From the NCBI GenBank assembly GCA_963845425.1, contig CAWJSC010000002.1, positions 310,001-374,000 of the forward strand: a stretch of 64,000 nt of DNA. Reading direction: 5' to 3'. The translations under genes were made by a program, and so were the position numbers. Positions 30,068-37,388 of the stretch are shown here, in pieces. The first letter of the stretch is position 1. The number at the start of each line of letters is the position of its first letter. The notes under the pieces are model-generated. The model worked only from the letters and a program-made list of their open reading frames with translations. It was not told the origin of the DNA and did no database searches. The DNA is from DATDAH01 sp963845425 (GTDB taxonomy: Bacteria; Actinomycetota; Acidimicrobiia; Acidimicrobiales; DATDAH01).

Positions 30068-30367
30068 TTAGCTGAAGCGGGCGGGGTCTCGCCCCAGGGC
30101 TCGAGCGACCTCGTCGAAGCTCAACCGACGATCGCCGGCCGCTGCCAGGCGTTCCGACGCCTCGATGGCGTCGAGGTGGTCTTCGATGGCGGGAAGCAGC
30201 TCCAACCAGAGCGACCACGACAGGATCACGCCCTGGGGACGTCGATGGCTTCCGAAGGTCACCGGCTCCGCAGCAGCCCCGTGTTTCTCGAACCCCCGGA
30301 GGATCTCGGAGAGTCGGTCCCGGGCCTCCGTCGTCGCCAGCACCTCCCCGTGCGAGATCGATGCCAT
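30068..30367 (-). CDS. Phd/YefM-type antitoxin
   Basis: A 99-residue protein beginning with ISHGEVLATTEARDRLSEIL, the prevent-host-death fold, followed by PVTFGSHRRPQGVILSWSLW, in which the strand that contacts DNA is recognisable. The C-terminal tail (SFDEVARALGRDPARFS) would wrap the toxin. It lies first in the toxin-antitoxin operon. A short inverted repeat just upstream is a plausible autoregulatory operator. Confidence 0.82.
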   Translation of the reverse strand: MASISHGEVLATTEARDRLSEILRGFEKHGAAAEPVTFGSHRRPQGVILSWSLWLELLPAIEDHLDAIEASERLAAAGDRRLSFDEVARALGRDPARFS

Positions 30368-30375
30368 GACCTAAG

Positions 30376-30393
30376 CGTACAGAAACTCGTACG
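30376..30393. promoter_or_regulatory. Inverted repeat upstream of antitoxin gene
   Basis: CGTAC, eight bases, GTACG lies 9 bases before the antitoxin start, within a longer imperfect palindrome (AAGCGTAC/GTACGACTT). Phd-type antitoxins bind such sites to repress their own operon. Confidence 0.4.
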
Positions 30394-30590
30394 ACTTTGC
30401 TGATCTCTTCGGCTCTCGTGCCCTCGGCCGGCCCCAGCACGCCCCCGACGTCGACACCTCCCGCATGCCCCGGGCCGAGTGGCGCAAGCGCAACGAGGCT
30501 GCCGGCATCGGGCTGGTCTGACCCAAGCGGTCCCCGACCAACCTGCGTGTGCCGCCACTTCCGTGGACGAGCCGTCGTGCACCACAATTG

Positions 30591-30600
30591 AAGTAAGTTA
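30591..30600 (+). promoter_or_regulatory. Shared motif AAGTAAGTTA, copy 1
   Basis: The ten-base motif lies 31 bases before the SDR start and recurs at 32513-32522 before the P450 operon. Such A+T-rich words are rare in this DNA. Joint control of both units by the TetR protein at 31820-32461 is inferred. Confidence 0.4.
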
Positions 30601-30630
30601 AGCTGACACCAATCGACGCGGGGAGCCTCG

Positions 30631-31374
30631 GTGGACAGATTCGAAGGAAGGGTGGCGGTCGTCACCGGGGCCGGTTCCGGGATCGGTCGGTCGGTGGCGG
30701 CACGTGTGGTCGCGGAAGGCGGCCGCGTCCTGGGTGTCGACATCGACGCCGATCGGCTGCGGGCCACCCGGTCGCTGATCGGTGACGGCCTTGTGGTCCT
30801 GGAGGCCGATGTGGCTGACCCGGAGGCCTGTCGGGCGGTCGTGGACGCCTGCGTCGCAGAATTCGGTGGACTTGACGTCTTGGGGAACGTGGCGGGCATC
30901 TTCCGTGCGCATCACGCCGTGGATGTGACCGTCGCCGAGTACCACCGGATCATGGCGATCAACGTGGACGCCTACTTCTTCCTGTCGCAGGCGGCAATCC
31001 CGCACCTCCTCGAGCGCAACGGGAACATCGTGAACGTGGCGTCCAACTCGGCGCTGCAGGGAATCCCGTACGCGGTCCCCTACGCCATCAGCAAGGGAGG
31101 TGTCGTGCAGCTCACCCGGGCGCTGGCAGTGGAGTTCCTGAAACGCCCCCTGAGGGTGAACGCGATCGCTCCGGCGGGCACGAACACGAACCTCGCCAAT
31201 GAGACGACCTTTCCCGCGGACATGGACCCCGACCTGGTCGGTCGCATGGCTGGCGTCCGCGGGTTGGCCGAACCCGAAGAGGTGGCGGGGGTGTTCGCCT
31301 TTCTCGCATCAGACGAGGCGAAGAGCGTGACCGGCGCGGTGTACACAATCGACAATGGGCTCACGGCCAGTTGA
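30631..31374 (+). CDS. SDR family oxidoreductase
   Basis: A 247-residue classical SDR with GTG start: TGAGSGIGRS (cofactor), NVAG, NVASNS (catalytic Ser) and YAISK (Y-x3-K). The C-terminal GAVYTIDNGLTAS is typical. GGGAG lies upstream. It is followed at once by an NTF2-like protein, a pairing common in actinobacterial steroid or terpene catabolism. It oxidises or reduces an alcohol/ketone; the substrate is unknown. Confidence 0.88.
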   Translation: MDRFEGRVAVVTGAGSGIGRSVAARVVAEGGRVLGVDIDADRLRATRSLIGDGLVVLEADVADPEACRAVVDACVAEFGGLDVLGNVAGIFRAHHAVDVTVAEYHRIMAINVDAYFFLSQAAIPHLLERNGNIVNVASNSALQGIPYAVPYAISKGGVVQLTRALAVEFLKRPLRVNAIAPAGTNTNLANETTFPADMDPDLVGRMAGVRGLAEPEEVAGVFAFLASDEAKSVTGAVYTIDNGLTAS

Positions 31375-31393
31375 GGGGGGCGAGGAGAACGTG

Positions 31394-31816
31394 ATGGGCG
31401 TGCAGGCGGTCGCCGACAAGCTAGAGATCCACGAGCAACTCGCTCGCTACGCCCGGGGCGTGGACACCCATGACTGGGATCTATGGAAGTCGGTGTTCAC
31501 CGAGGACGCCGTCGTGGACTACAGCCAATCCGGGGTGATCTCGGGATCCCGGGACGAGGTGGCCGCGTTCCTCGCCGAGGCCTTCGCGACGATCCCGTGG
31601 GCGACCCACCACATCACCAACGTCGAGATCGACCTCGACGGTGACCGGGCGCTGGTGCGGGCCATGTTCTTCAACCCGATGCAGATCCCGGGGATGGGCG
31701 AGTCGAGCTCGACGGGCGGCTATTACCATCACGAATTCGTCCGCACTGAGAACGGCTGGAAGAGTCACCACCTCGTCGAGGAACCGGTCTGGTTCCTCAA
31801 CCGCCCAAGCGGCTGA
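31394..31816 (+). CDS. NTF2-like (SnoaL family) protein
   Basis: About 140 residues from the ATG at 31394, supported by GAGGAG six bases before it; an upstream start at 31355 would overlap the SDR gene. It shows the NTF2-like cone pattern: ADKLEIHEQLARYARGVDTH, FTEDAVVDYS, THHITNVEIDLDGDRA and YHHEFVRTENGWKS. Members act as small dehydratases, isomerases or hydroxylases on polyketides, steroids or related rings. It is translationally linked to the SDR. The precise activity is unknown. Confidence 0.82.
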   Translation: MGVQAVADKLEIHEQLARYARGVDTHDWDLWKSVFTEDAVVDYSQSGVISGSRDEVAAFLAEAFATIPWATHHITNVEIDLDGDRALVRAMFFNPMQIPGMGESSSTGGYYHHEFVRTENGWKSHHLVEEPVWFLNRPSG

Positions 31817-31819
31817 TCC

Positions 31820-32461
31820 TCAGTCGGCGTCCGCTTCGACCCCGAGCACGCGGTCGAAGACGAAGGCGACCGCCGCCCGCAGCTCCGCATCGTCGCCGTC
31901 CCAGTAGCGATCGAGCGTCGGGGCGGACATGCCGGCGACGTCGATCATGAGGTTGAGGACGGCGCCGAGGGCGACGGGGTGCAGGGCGTCGTCGATCCTG
32001 CCATCCCGCTGACCCGCTTCGATCTTGGCCTGCAACGCCTCGGCGACGGGCCGGAACGCATCATTGGCCGTGGCCTGGTAGCGGCCATCGCCAGACATGA
32101 TCGCCATGTGCCGAGCGGTGAGGAGGGGGCGGTGCTCGTTCCAGTACTCGAAGAACTGCTCGACGAAGGGCCGGGTGCCGTGCGGGTGGTCTTCGCCCCA
32201 CTCACCGGAGTCGAACTCGAAGCGAGGGATCAGACTGCCAGCCTCCGCGCAGAGCGCGAGGATCGCGTCGTCGAGGTCGGCGAAGTACTGGTAGAAGGCC
32301 GGTGGCTTGAAGCCGACCTCCTCGGCGATGTCGGCCAACCGGATGCCCCGCAGACCATGTTCTTGAATCGCGGCACCCACCGCCTCGAGGATCCGCTGGC
32401 GGGTGCGTAGACCTCGTTCCCCGAGCGGCTGCCCATCGGTCGTCATCGGAACGGCACCCAC
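31820..32461 (-). CDS. TetR-family transcriptional regulator
   Basis: A 213-residue regulator with helix-turn-helix IRLADIAEEVGFKPPAFYQY (about 41-60) and a TetR-like all-helical C-terminal part. The start may be GTG 32461 or ATG 32446. It diverges from the P450-SDR-Rieske operon across 67 bases and converges on the NTF2-like gene. The motif AAGTAAGTTA in front of both neighbouring units suggests that it represses them and responds to the pathway substrate or intermediate. Confidence 0.87.
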   Translation of the reverse strand: MGAVPMTTDGQPLGERGLRTRQRILEAVGAAIQEHGLRGIRLADIAEEVGFKPPAFYQYFADLDDAILALCAEAGSLIPRFEFDSGEWGEDHPHGTRPFVEQFFEYWNEHRPLLTARHMAIMSGDGRYQATANDAFRPVAEALQAKIEAGQRDGRIDDALHPVALGAVLNLMIDVAGMSAPTLDRYWDGDDAELRAAVAFVFDRVLGVEADAD

Positions 32462-32512
32462 ATCCTGACCCTATCCAGACGCCCGGAGTGGCTGGACAAG
32501 AGACCTGAACAA

Positions 32513-32522
32513 AAGTAAGTTA
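32513..32522 (+). promoter_or_regulatory. Shared motif AAGTAAGTTA, copy 2
   Basis: Lies six bases before the TTG start of the P450 gene, within the gap between that gene and the divergent TetR gene. An 8-base palindrome AGATATCT follows at once. The motif matches 30591-30600 exactly. Confidence 0.4.
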
Positions 32523-32528
32523 GATATC

Positions 32529-33803
32529 TTGGAGCGTGTAGACATCGACGAAGCTGACTTCTTCGTCAGCAAGGAACTGGTGCTCGATCCGTACCCCTAC
32601 TACGACGCGCTCCGGGCTCGGTGTCCCGTGGCGAGGGAGCCGCACCACGACGTGGTGATGGTGACGGGGTACGACGAGGCCCTGGCCGTGTATCGCGACA
32701 GCGAGCGGTTCTCGTCCTGCACGGCGGTGACCGGACCCTTCCCCGGCTTCCCGGTCGCGCTCGAGGGTGACGACATCTCCGAGATCATCGAGGCCCACCG
32801 CGACGGGTTGCCCTACAGCGACCAGTTGCCGACCTTCGACCCGCCGAAGCACACCCAACACCGGGGCCTCCTCATGCGCCTGCTGACACCGCGACGGCTC
32901 AAGGAGAACGAGGACTCGATGTGGGAACTGGCGGACCGGCAACTCGAGGAGTTCCTCGCTGATGGTCGGTGCGAGTTCGTTGGTGACTTCGCCGGGCCCT
33001 TCGCCATGCTGGTCATCGCCGACCTGCTCGGGGTCCCCCCAGAAGACCACGACCTGTTCCGCCGCGGCACCGGCCAGGCGGCGGGCGGCTTCGGCAGCAC
33101 AAGCGGCGAGACCTTGTCGCACACACCTCTGGAGTTCCTCTACGAGGCGTTCACCTCCTACGTGGAGGACCGTCGACAGTCACCCCGTGACGACGTGCTC
33201 ACCCGGCTCGCGCAGGCGACCTACAGGGACGGCTCGACACCAGACGTCGTCGACGTGGTCCGGCTGGCGGCCAATCTCTTCGCCGCAGGCCAGGAGACCA
33301 CCGTACGGATGCTCGCGGCTACGGTCCAGGTGCTCGGCGAGGACAAACGACTGCAGGACCAGTTGCGAGGCAGCGTCGACCTGATCCCGCCGTTCATCGA
33401 AGAGATCCTACGGTTCGAGAGCCCGATCAAGGGCGACTTCCGGCTCACCCGGGTACCCGTGGAGCTCGGGGGCGTCGACCTCCCCGCCGGCACGACCCTG
33501 ATGGTGCTCAACGGTGCCGCCAACCGAGATCCCCGTCAGTTCGACCAGCCGAATGAGCTGCTCCCCGAGCGGGAGAACGCGCGGGACCACCTCGCATTCG
33601 GGCACGGCATCCACTTCTGCCCCGGGGCGCCCTTGGCCCGGGCCGAGGGCCGGATCACCCTCGAGCGATTGTTCGAACGGATGTCGGACATCCGCATCTC
33701 CGAAGCCGAGCACGGGCCGCCCGGTGCCCGGCGCTACCGCTACTACCCGACCTACATCCTGCGCGGCCTCCAAAGGCTGCACATCGAATTCACGGGGGCG
33801 TGA
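32529..33803 (+). CDS. Cytochrome P450
   Basis: A 424-residue P450. I-helix FAAGQETTVRML, K-helix EEILRFESP and haem loop FGHGIHFCPGAPLAR are all intact. The only start that matches the length of its paralogue at 53226 is TTG 32529, without a good ribosome binding site. It opens an operon with an SDR, a Rieske oxygenase and an NTF2-like protein, so it probably performs the first hydroxylation in a ring-degradation route. Electron donors are not encoded nearby. Confidence 0.92.
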   Translation: MERVDIDEADFFVSKELVLDPYPYYDALRARCPVAREPHHDVVMVTGYDEALAVYRDSERFSSCTAVTGPFPGFPVALEGDDISEIIEAHRDGLPYSDQLPTFDPPKHTQHRGLLMRLLTPRRLKENEDSMWELADRQLEEFLADGRCEFVGDFAGPFAMLVIADLLGVPPEDHDLFRRGTGQAAGGFGSTSGETLSHTPLEFLYEAFTSYVEDRRQSPRDDVLTRLAQATYRDGSTPDVVDVVRLAANLFAAGQETTVRMLAATVQVLGEDKRLQDQLRGSVDLIPPFIEEILRFESPIKGDFRLTRVPVELGGVDLPAGTTLMVLNGAANRDPRQFDQPNELLPERENARDHLAFGHGIHFCPGAPLARAEGRITLERLFERMSDIRISEAEHGPPGARRYRYYPTYILRGLQRLHIEFTGA

Positions 33804-33804
33804 G

Positions 33805-34587
33805 ATGGCAGGAGACTTCGACGGCAAGGTCGCGATCGTCACCGGCGGCGCCAACGGGATCGGACGTGAGACGGCGGCGAGGCTGGTGGCCGAAGGCGCC
33901 AGCGTCGTCCTCGCCGACATCGAAACCGAGGATGGCCAGGCCGTCGCAGATGACCTCGGGGCACGCGCCGCCTTCACCACCTGCGATGTCAGCGACGCCA
34001 ACCAGGTCAAGGACCTCGTCGAATTCACCGTCGACCGGTTCGGCGGTCTCCAGGTGCTCTGCAACATCGCCGGCGTCTCGGGCAGCCTCCGCCGGTTCCT
34101 CGACGACGACCTCCGCGACTTCGAACAGGTGATGGCCGTGGACCTGTTCGGCGTGATGACCTGCAGCCAGGTAGCTGCTCGCCACATGGCCGACCACGGC
34201 GGCGGGGCGATCGTCAACATTGCTTCCGGTGCCGGCGTCACGCCCGGCGTCGGCATGCTCCCCTACCGGGCCGCGAAGGCGGGCGTCGCGCACTTCACCC
34301 GCTGCCTCGCCGTGGAACTGGGCGAGTACGACATCCGCGTCAACTGCGTCGCACCGGCCAACATCGCCACCGACATCAACGCCGCGTTCGACAAGACCGC
34401 GGTCACCCGCCTGCAACCGCTCCCACACCAGGGCCGGCCCAGCGATGTCGCCGAGGCGGTCCTCTACCTCGCCAGCGACCGCGCCACCCACGTCACCGGC
34501 ACCGTCCTCACCGTCGACGGTGGCATGTCGGTCGGCACCCCACCCCGTCGCCACGTCACAGCCACCACCAGGGAGGAACCACCATGA
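33805..34587 (+). CDS. SDR family oxidoreductase
   Basis: A 260-residue classical SDR from the ATG at 33805, one base after the P450 stop: TGGANGIGRE (cofactor), NIAG, NIASG with the catalytic Ser, and YRAAK. It probably oxidises the alcohol made by the neighbouring P450. Its end overlaps the Rieske gene by four bases (ATGA). It closely resembles the SDR at 42902 (KGFLSDDLEDF there, RRFLDDDLRDF here), indicating paralogous clusters. Confidence 0.9.
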   Translation: MAGDFDGKVAIVTGGANGIGRETAARLVAEGASVVLADIETEDGQAVADDLGARAAFTTCDVSDANQVKDLVEFTVDRFGGLQVLCNIAGVSGSLRRFLDDDLRDFEQVMAVDLFGVMTCSQVAARHMADHGGGAIVNIASGAGVTPGVGMLPYRAAKAGVAHFTRCLAVELGEYDIRVNCVAPANIATDINAAFDKTAVTRLQPLPHQGRPSDVAEAVLYLASDRATHVTGTVLTVDGGMSVGTPPRRHVTATTREEPP

Positions 34588-35957
34588 GCGCAACCGAGGT
34601 CGTGAGGAAGGCCCGGCCGGGCGACTGGGTCGACACCGCACCGGGCCTCGACGACATCGACTTCGGTCGGTACCTGATGCGGATACCGACCGATCGGTAC
34701 ACCTCGCGCGAGTTCGCCGGCCGAGAACGGCAACAGATCTGGATGCGCGTCTGGCAGATCGCGGGCCGGGTCGACGAGCTCCCCGAGGCCGGGGATTGGA
34801 AGGAACACCGGATCTACGACCAGTCCTACCTGGTGGTCCGAGGCAAGGACGGCGCGCTTCGCGGGTTCGTCAACGCCTGCCGGCACCGCGGCAACGTGCT
34901 CTGCCGGGACCCGAAGGGCAATGCGGGCGCCCGGTTCGTATGCCCGTACCACCTCTGGTCCTATGACCTCGAGGGCGACCTCCGCGGCGTGACGCGGCCG
35001 GACCTCGTCGGCGACCTCGACAAGACCGAGCTCGGCCTCCTCGAGGTCCCCGTGGACACCTTCGCAGGATTCATCTTCCTCAACCCCGACCCCGACGCAC
35101 CGCCACTCAGCGAGTTCCTCGGCCCCGAGGCCTTCGAGCTCATCGAGCCGTACGACCTCGACGAGATGGTCACCGTGCTCGACGTCCGCGAGAGCCTCGA
35201 GTGCAACTGGAAGGTCGTCGTCGACGCGTTCCAAGAGGGCTACCACATCCAGGCGATCCATCCGGAGCTACTGCAGATCGTCGTGATCGACCCGACGACG
35301 AACCGCTTCCGGTTCTGGGGTGATCACGAGGTCGCCTGCGCTCCGTTCGCCGTCACCGACGCCACGCCAGAAGACGAGTACGAGGGGCTCAAGAGCCTGC
35401 CCGAAACCTTCCCCACGGTCACCGGCTACCTCCCGCGCCTCGCCGAACTGGTCGACGGCTATCGCACAGCCGATGGCGAGATCGAGTACCCGCCGAGCGT
35501 TACCGGCCGGACCCTGCTGCAGCAGGCCACCCGCGAGACGCTCACCGAACTGGGGCTCGACGTCAGCGCGCTGACCGACGCCCAGATGACCGACAACCAC
35601 GGCTGGCTGCTCTTCCCCAACTTATTCATGACGATCCGGGCCGCCGAAGCCACCGTCATCACCGCGGTGCCGCACCCCGATGGCGACCCGAACCGCTGCA
35701 TCTGGCACATCCGCAGCTACATGTGGCTCCCCGAGGAGTACCGCGAGGACTTCAAGGCCAGCCCGGTCGTGGTGGAGGAGCCCAACTCCTACCCCTACTT
35801 CCGAGCGCTGCAGCAGGACTACGACCAGATGCCCCGCCAGCAGGTCGGGCTCCGCAACCGCCGCCTCGAGCACCTGACCCTCGTCCGGGAAGAGATCAGC
35901 GTGGCCCGCTTCCACACCGTCCTGGACCGCTGGCTCGCCGACGAGGTGACCGTCTGA
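34584..35957 (+). CDS. Rieske non-haem iron oxygenase, large (alpha) subunit
   Basis: A 457-residue protein. The Rieske [2Fe-2S] site is CRHRG (about 92-96) with CPYHLW about 20 residues later. The catalytic mononuclear iron motif is DAFQEGYHIQAIHPE (about 214-228), with the two His ligands. Such enzymes dihydroxylate or demethylate aromatic and steroid-like rings. It overlaps the SDR upstream and, by one base, the NTF2-like gene downstream. No reductase or ferredoxin component lies in this operon. Confidence 0.92.
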   Translation: MSATEVVRKARPGDWVDTAPGLDDIDFGRYLMRIPTDRYTSREFAGRERQQIWMRVWQIAGRVDELPEAGDWKEHRIYDQSYLVVRGKDGALRGFVNACRHRGNVLCRDPKGNAGARFVCPYHLWSYDLEGDLRGVTRPDLVGDLDKTELGLLEVPVDTFAGFIFLNPDPDAPPLSEFLGPEAFELIEPYDLDEMVTVLDVRESLECNWKVVVDAFQEGYHIQAIHPELLQIVVIDPTTNRFRFWGDHEVACAPFAVTDATPEDEYEGLKSLPETFPTVTGYLPRLAELVDGYRTADGEIEYPPSVTGRTLLQQATRETLTELGLDVSALTDAQMTDNHGWLLFPNLFMTIRAAEATVITAVPHPDGDPNRCIWHIRSYMWLPEEYREDFKASPVVVEEPNSYPYFRALQQDYDQMPRQQVGLRNRRLEHLTLVREEISVARFHTVLDRWLADEVTV

Positions 35958-36394
35958 TGCGGCCGCTGCTCGAGGTCGACGCCGTCGTCGGCGACCACAG
36001 CGGCCTGTCTCGGACCGTCCTGGACTACACGCTCGAGATGAAGCGCATCATCGATGCCGCGAAGACGCCCGGGTTCGATGCGCAGAGTTGGGAGCCGCTC
36101 GCCCGGTATGTGGCGACCGATGAGTTCGTGAGAGTCGGGCCGTTCAAGGACGAGATGACCTGGTCCGAGTATGTCACCTTCCTCACCGGATGGGCACCCA
36201 AGCGCCACTGGGAATGCTCGTTCAAGCGCATCACCGAAGCCGGGAACATGGTGCTCCTCGAGCTCGAGGAACGCAGCGAACCGACCAACCCCGCGGCCGC
36301 AGCGAACTCCTTCTCTGCCTTCGAGTTCGACGGCTCAGGTCAGCTGCGTCACCTCGACGTCTACCTCCAGATGGCGCCCCCCGGCCCTTCATGA
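35957..36394 (+). CDS. NTF2-like protein downstream of Rieske oxygenase
   Basis: A 145-residue protein starting at the ATG that overlaps the Rieske stop (TGATG). The pattern (YVATDEFVRVGPFKDEMTW, FKRITEAGNMVLLELEERSE, FSAFEFDGSGQLRHLDVYLQ) fits the NTF2/SnoaL fold. Beta subunits of ring-hydroxylating oxygenases also have this fold. A subunit role is possible, but the sequence is not clearly that of a beta subunit; a separate isomerase or dehydratase is the alternative. Confidence 0.7.
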   Translation: MRPLLEVDAVVGDHSGLSRTVLDYTLEMKRIIDAAKTPGFDAQSWEPLARYVATDEFVRVGPFKDEMTWSEYVTFLTGWAPKRHWECSFKRITEAGNMVLLELEERSEPTNPAAAANSFSAFEFDGSGQLRHLDVYLQMAPPGPS

Positions 36395-37014
36395 GCGATG
36401 TGCCGCAGATGTCCCAGAAGCAGTCGACTGGCAGCGAGGCCGTGAAGGAGAAGTCCGCTATGTCTTGCGCCCAAGCCGTCGTCTATGACACCGCACTACG
36501 GGGGGTGCACCACCAGCAGATCCTGCGGCACCTCGGCCTCATCCCCATCAACCGGGTCGCCGCCGCAAAGGCCGGCGCCAAGACCACGCGGCGGGACAAG
36601 GCGGAGCGGCGGACCGAGAAGAGCACCGTCATCGAGGCCAAGACCATCACCCGCCCTGACGGCACCTCCGAGACGGTCACCCTGTATGCCCGGGCCGGCG
36701 CCCTCGGCATCGGCAAGATCACCGTCCGCCTCCACGGCGACGACCAGGACACCAAGCGCAAGCTCAACCGGACCGGGAACCTCCGGCCCATCCCGCCCAG
36801 TGACCCCGACTTCGCTGGCCTGTTCCGGCGACGCAACGACGCCGAATCCATCAACCGCAACCTCGATGACACCCTCTTTCTCAGGCGGGCCCACTCGGTT
36901 GGCCACCGCCGCCAGCTCGTCAACCTCCTGGGCTACGCCCTCATGGTCAACTCCCTGACGATCCTCGAGCACCAGGCCCGCTCAGGCCGCTCACCGGACC
37001 TCCTCGCCGCATAG
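36391..37014 (+). pseudogene. Transposase remnant (C-terminal part)
   Basis: About 207 codons from an ATG overlapping the previous stop. The C-terminal part, RRNDAESINRNLDD followed by AHSVGHRRQLVNLLGYAL, looks like the end of a DDE transposase with its final acidic residue. The N-terminal catalytic part is missing. The front is rich in charged residues and unlike any domain I know. It marks the boundary between the catabolic operon and a rearranged region. No flanking inverted repeats were found. Confidence 0.5.
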
Positions 37015-37388
37015 GCGAACCGGTCACCCGCTCCCCGCTGAGGCCCCTTCACGCGCCCGGACACGGCTGGTCGCACCTACCCCGTCCCGGGCGAGGCATC
37101 AGGCCCGGGATCGGCCGCATCCCCTCCCCCACCCGCCATCCTTGGGTCCGTCACCGGGGTTGTCTGCCACGATTCCTCCCGGTCCCGCCCTCGTCCCTCG
37201 TGGGGCCGGTAGAGAACTATCCGGGCTTGGGACCGCGGGTGGGGTCTGGAACGCGAAACGCCCGATTCTGGAACGCGGCCACGGCCCGTGCCGGTGGCTG
37301 GACTGGGTCGAGGCGTTGGAGACGCGGTCCTTGATCCTGATGAGCCCGACTGACTGCCGTCGAGCCCCGTCGGCTCGTCCGCCGTAAC
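37015..37388. other. Gene-free stretch with two-box repeat
   Basis: No gene recognised in 374 bases. The 83-base repeat element occupies 37195-37277. The last 110 bases would hold the promoter of the cyclase-ATPase regulator. Confidence 0.6.
37195..37277 (+). repeat. Two-box intergenic repeat, copy B
   Basis: An 83-base element with the same length as copy C at 40269-40351. It starts with CCCTCGTGGGGCCGGTAGA and ends with TGGAACGCG boxes at 37247 and 37269, 22 bases apart. It lies 112 bases before the regulator gene. Confidence 0.75.

Noticed and set aside
30397..30591. Small plus-strand frame between the antitoxin and the SDR
   Set aside because: No recognisable motif or ribosome binding site, and it overlaps the probable promoter of the SDR gene.
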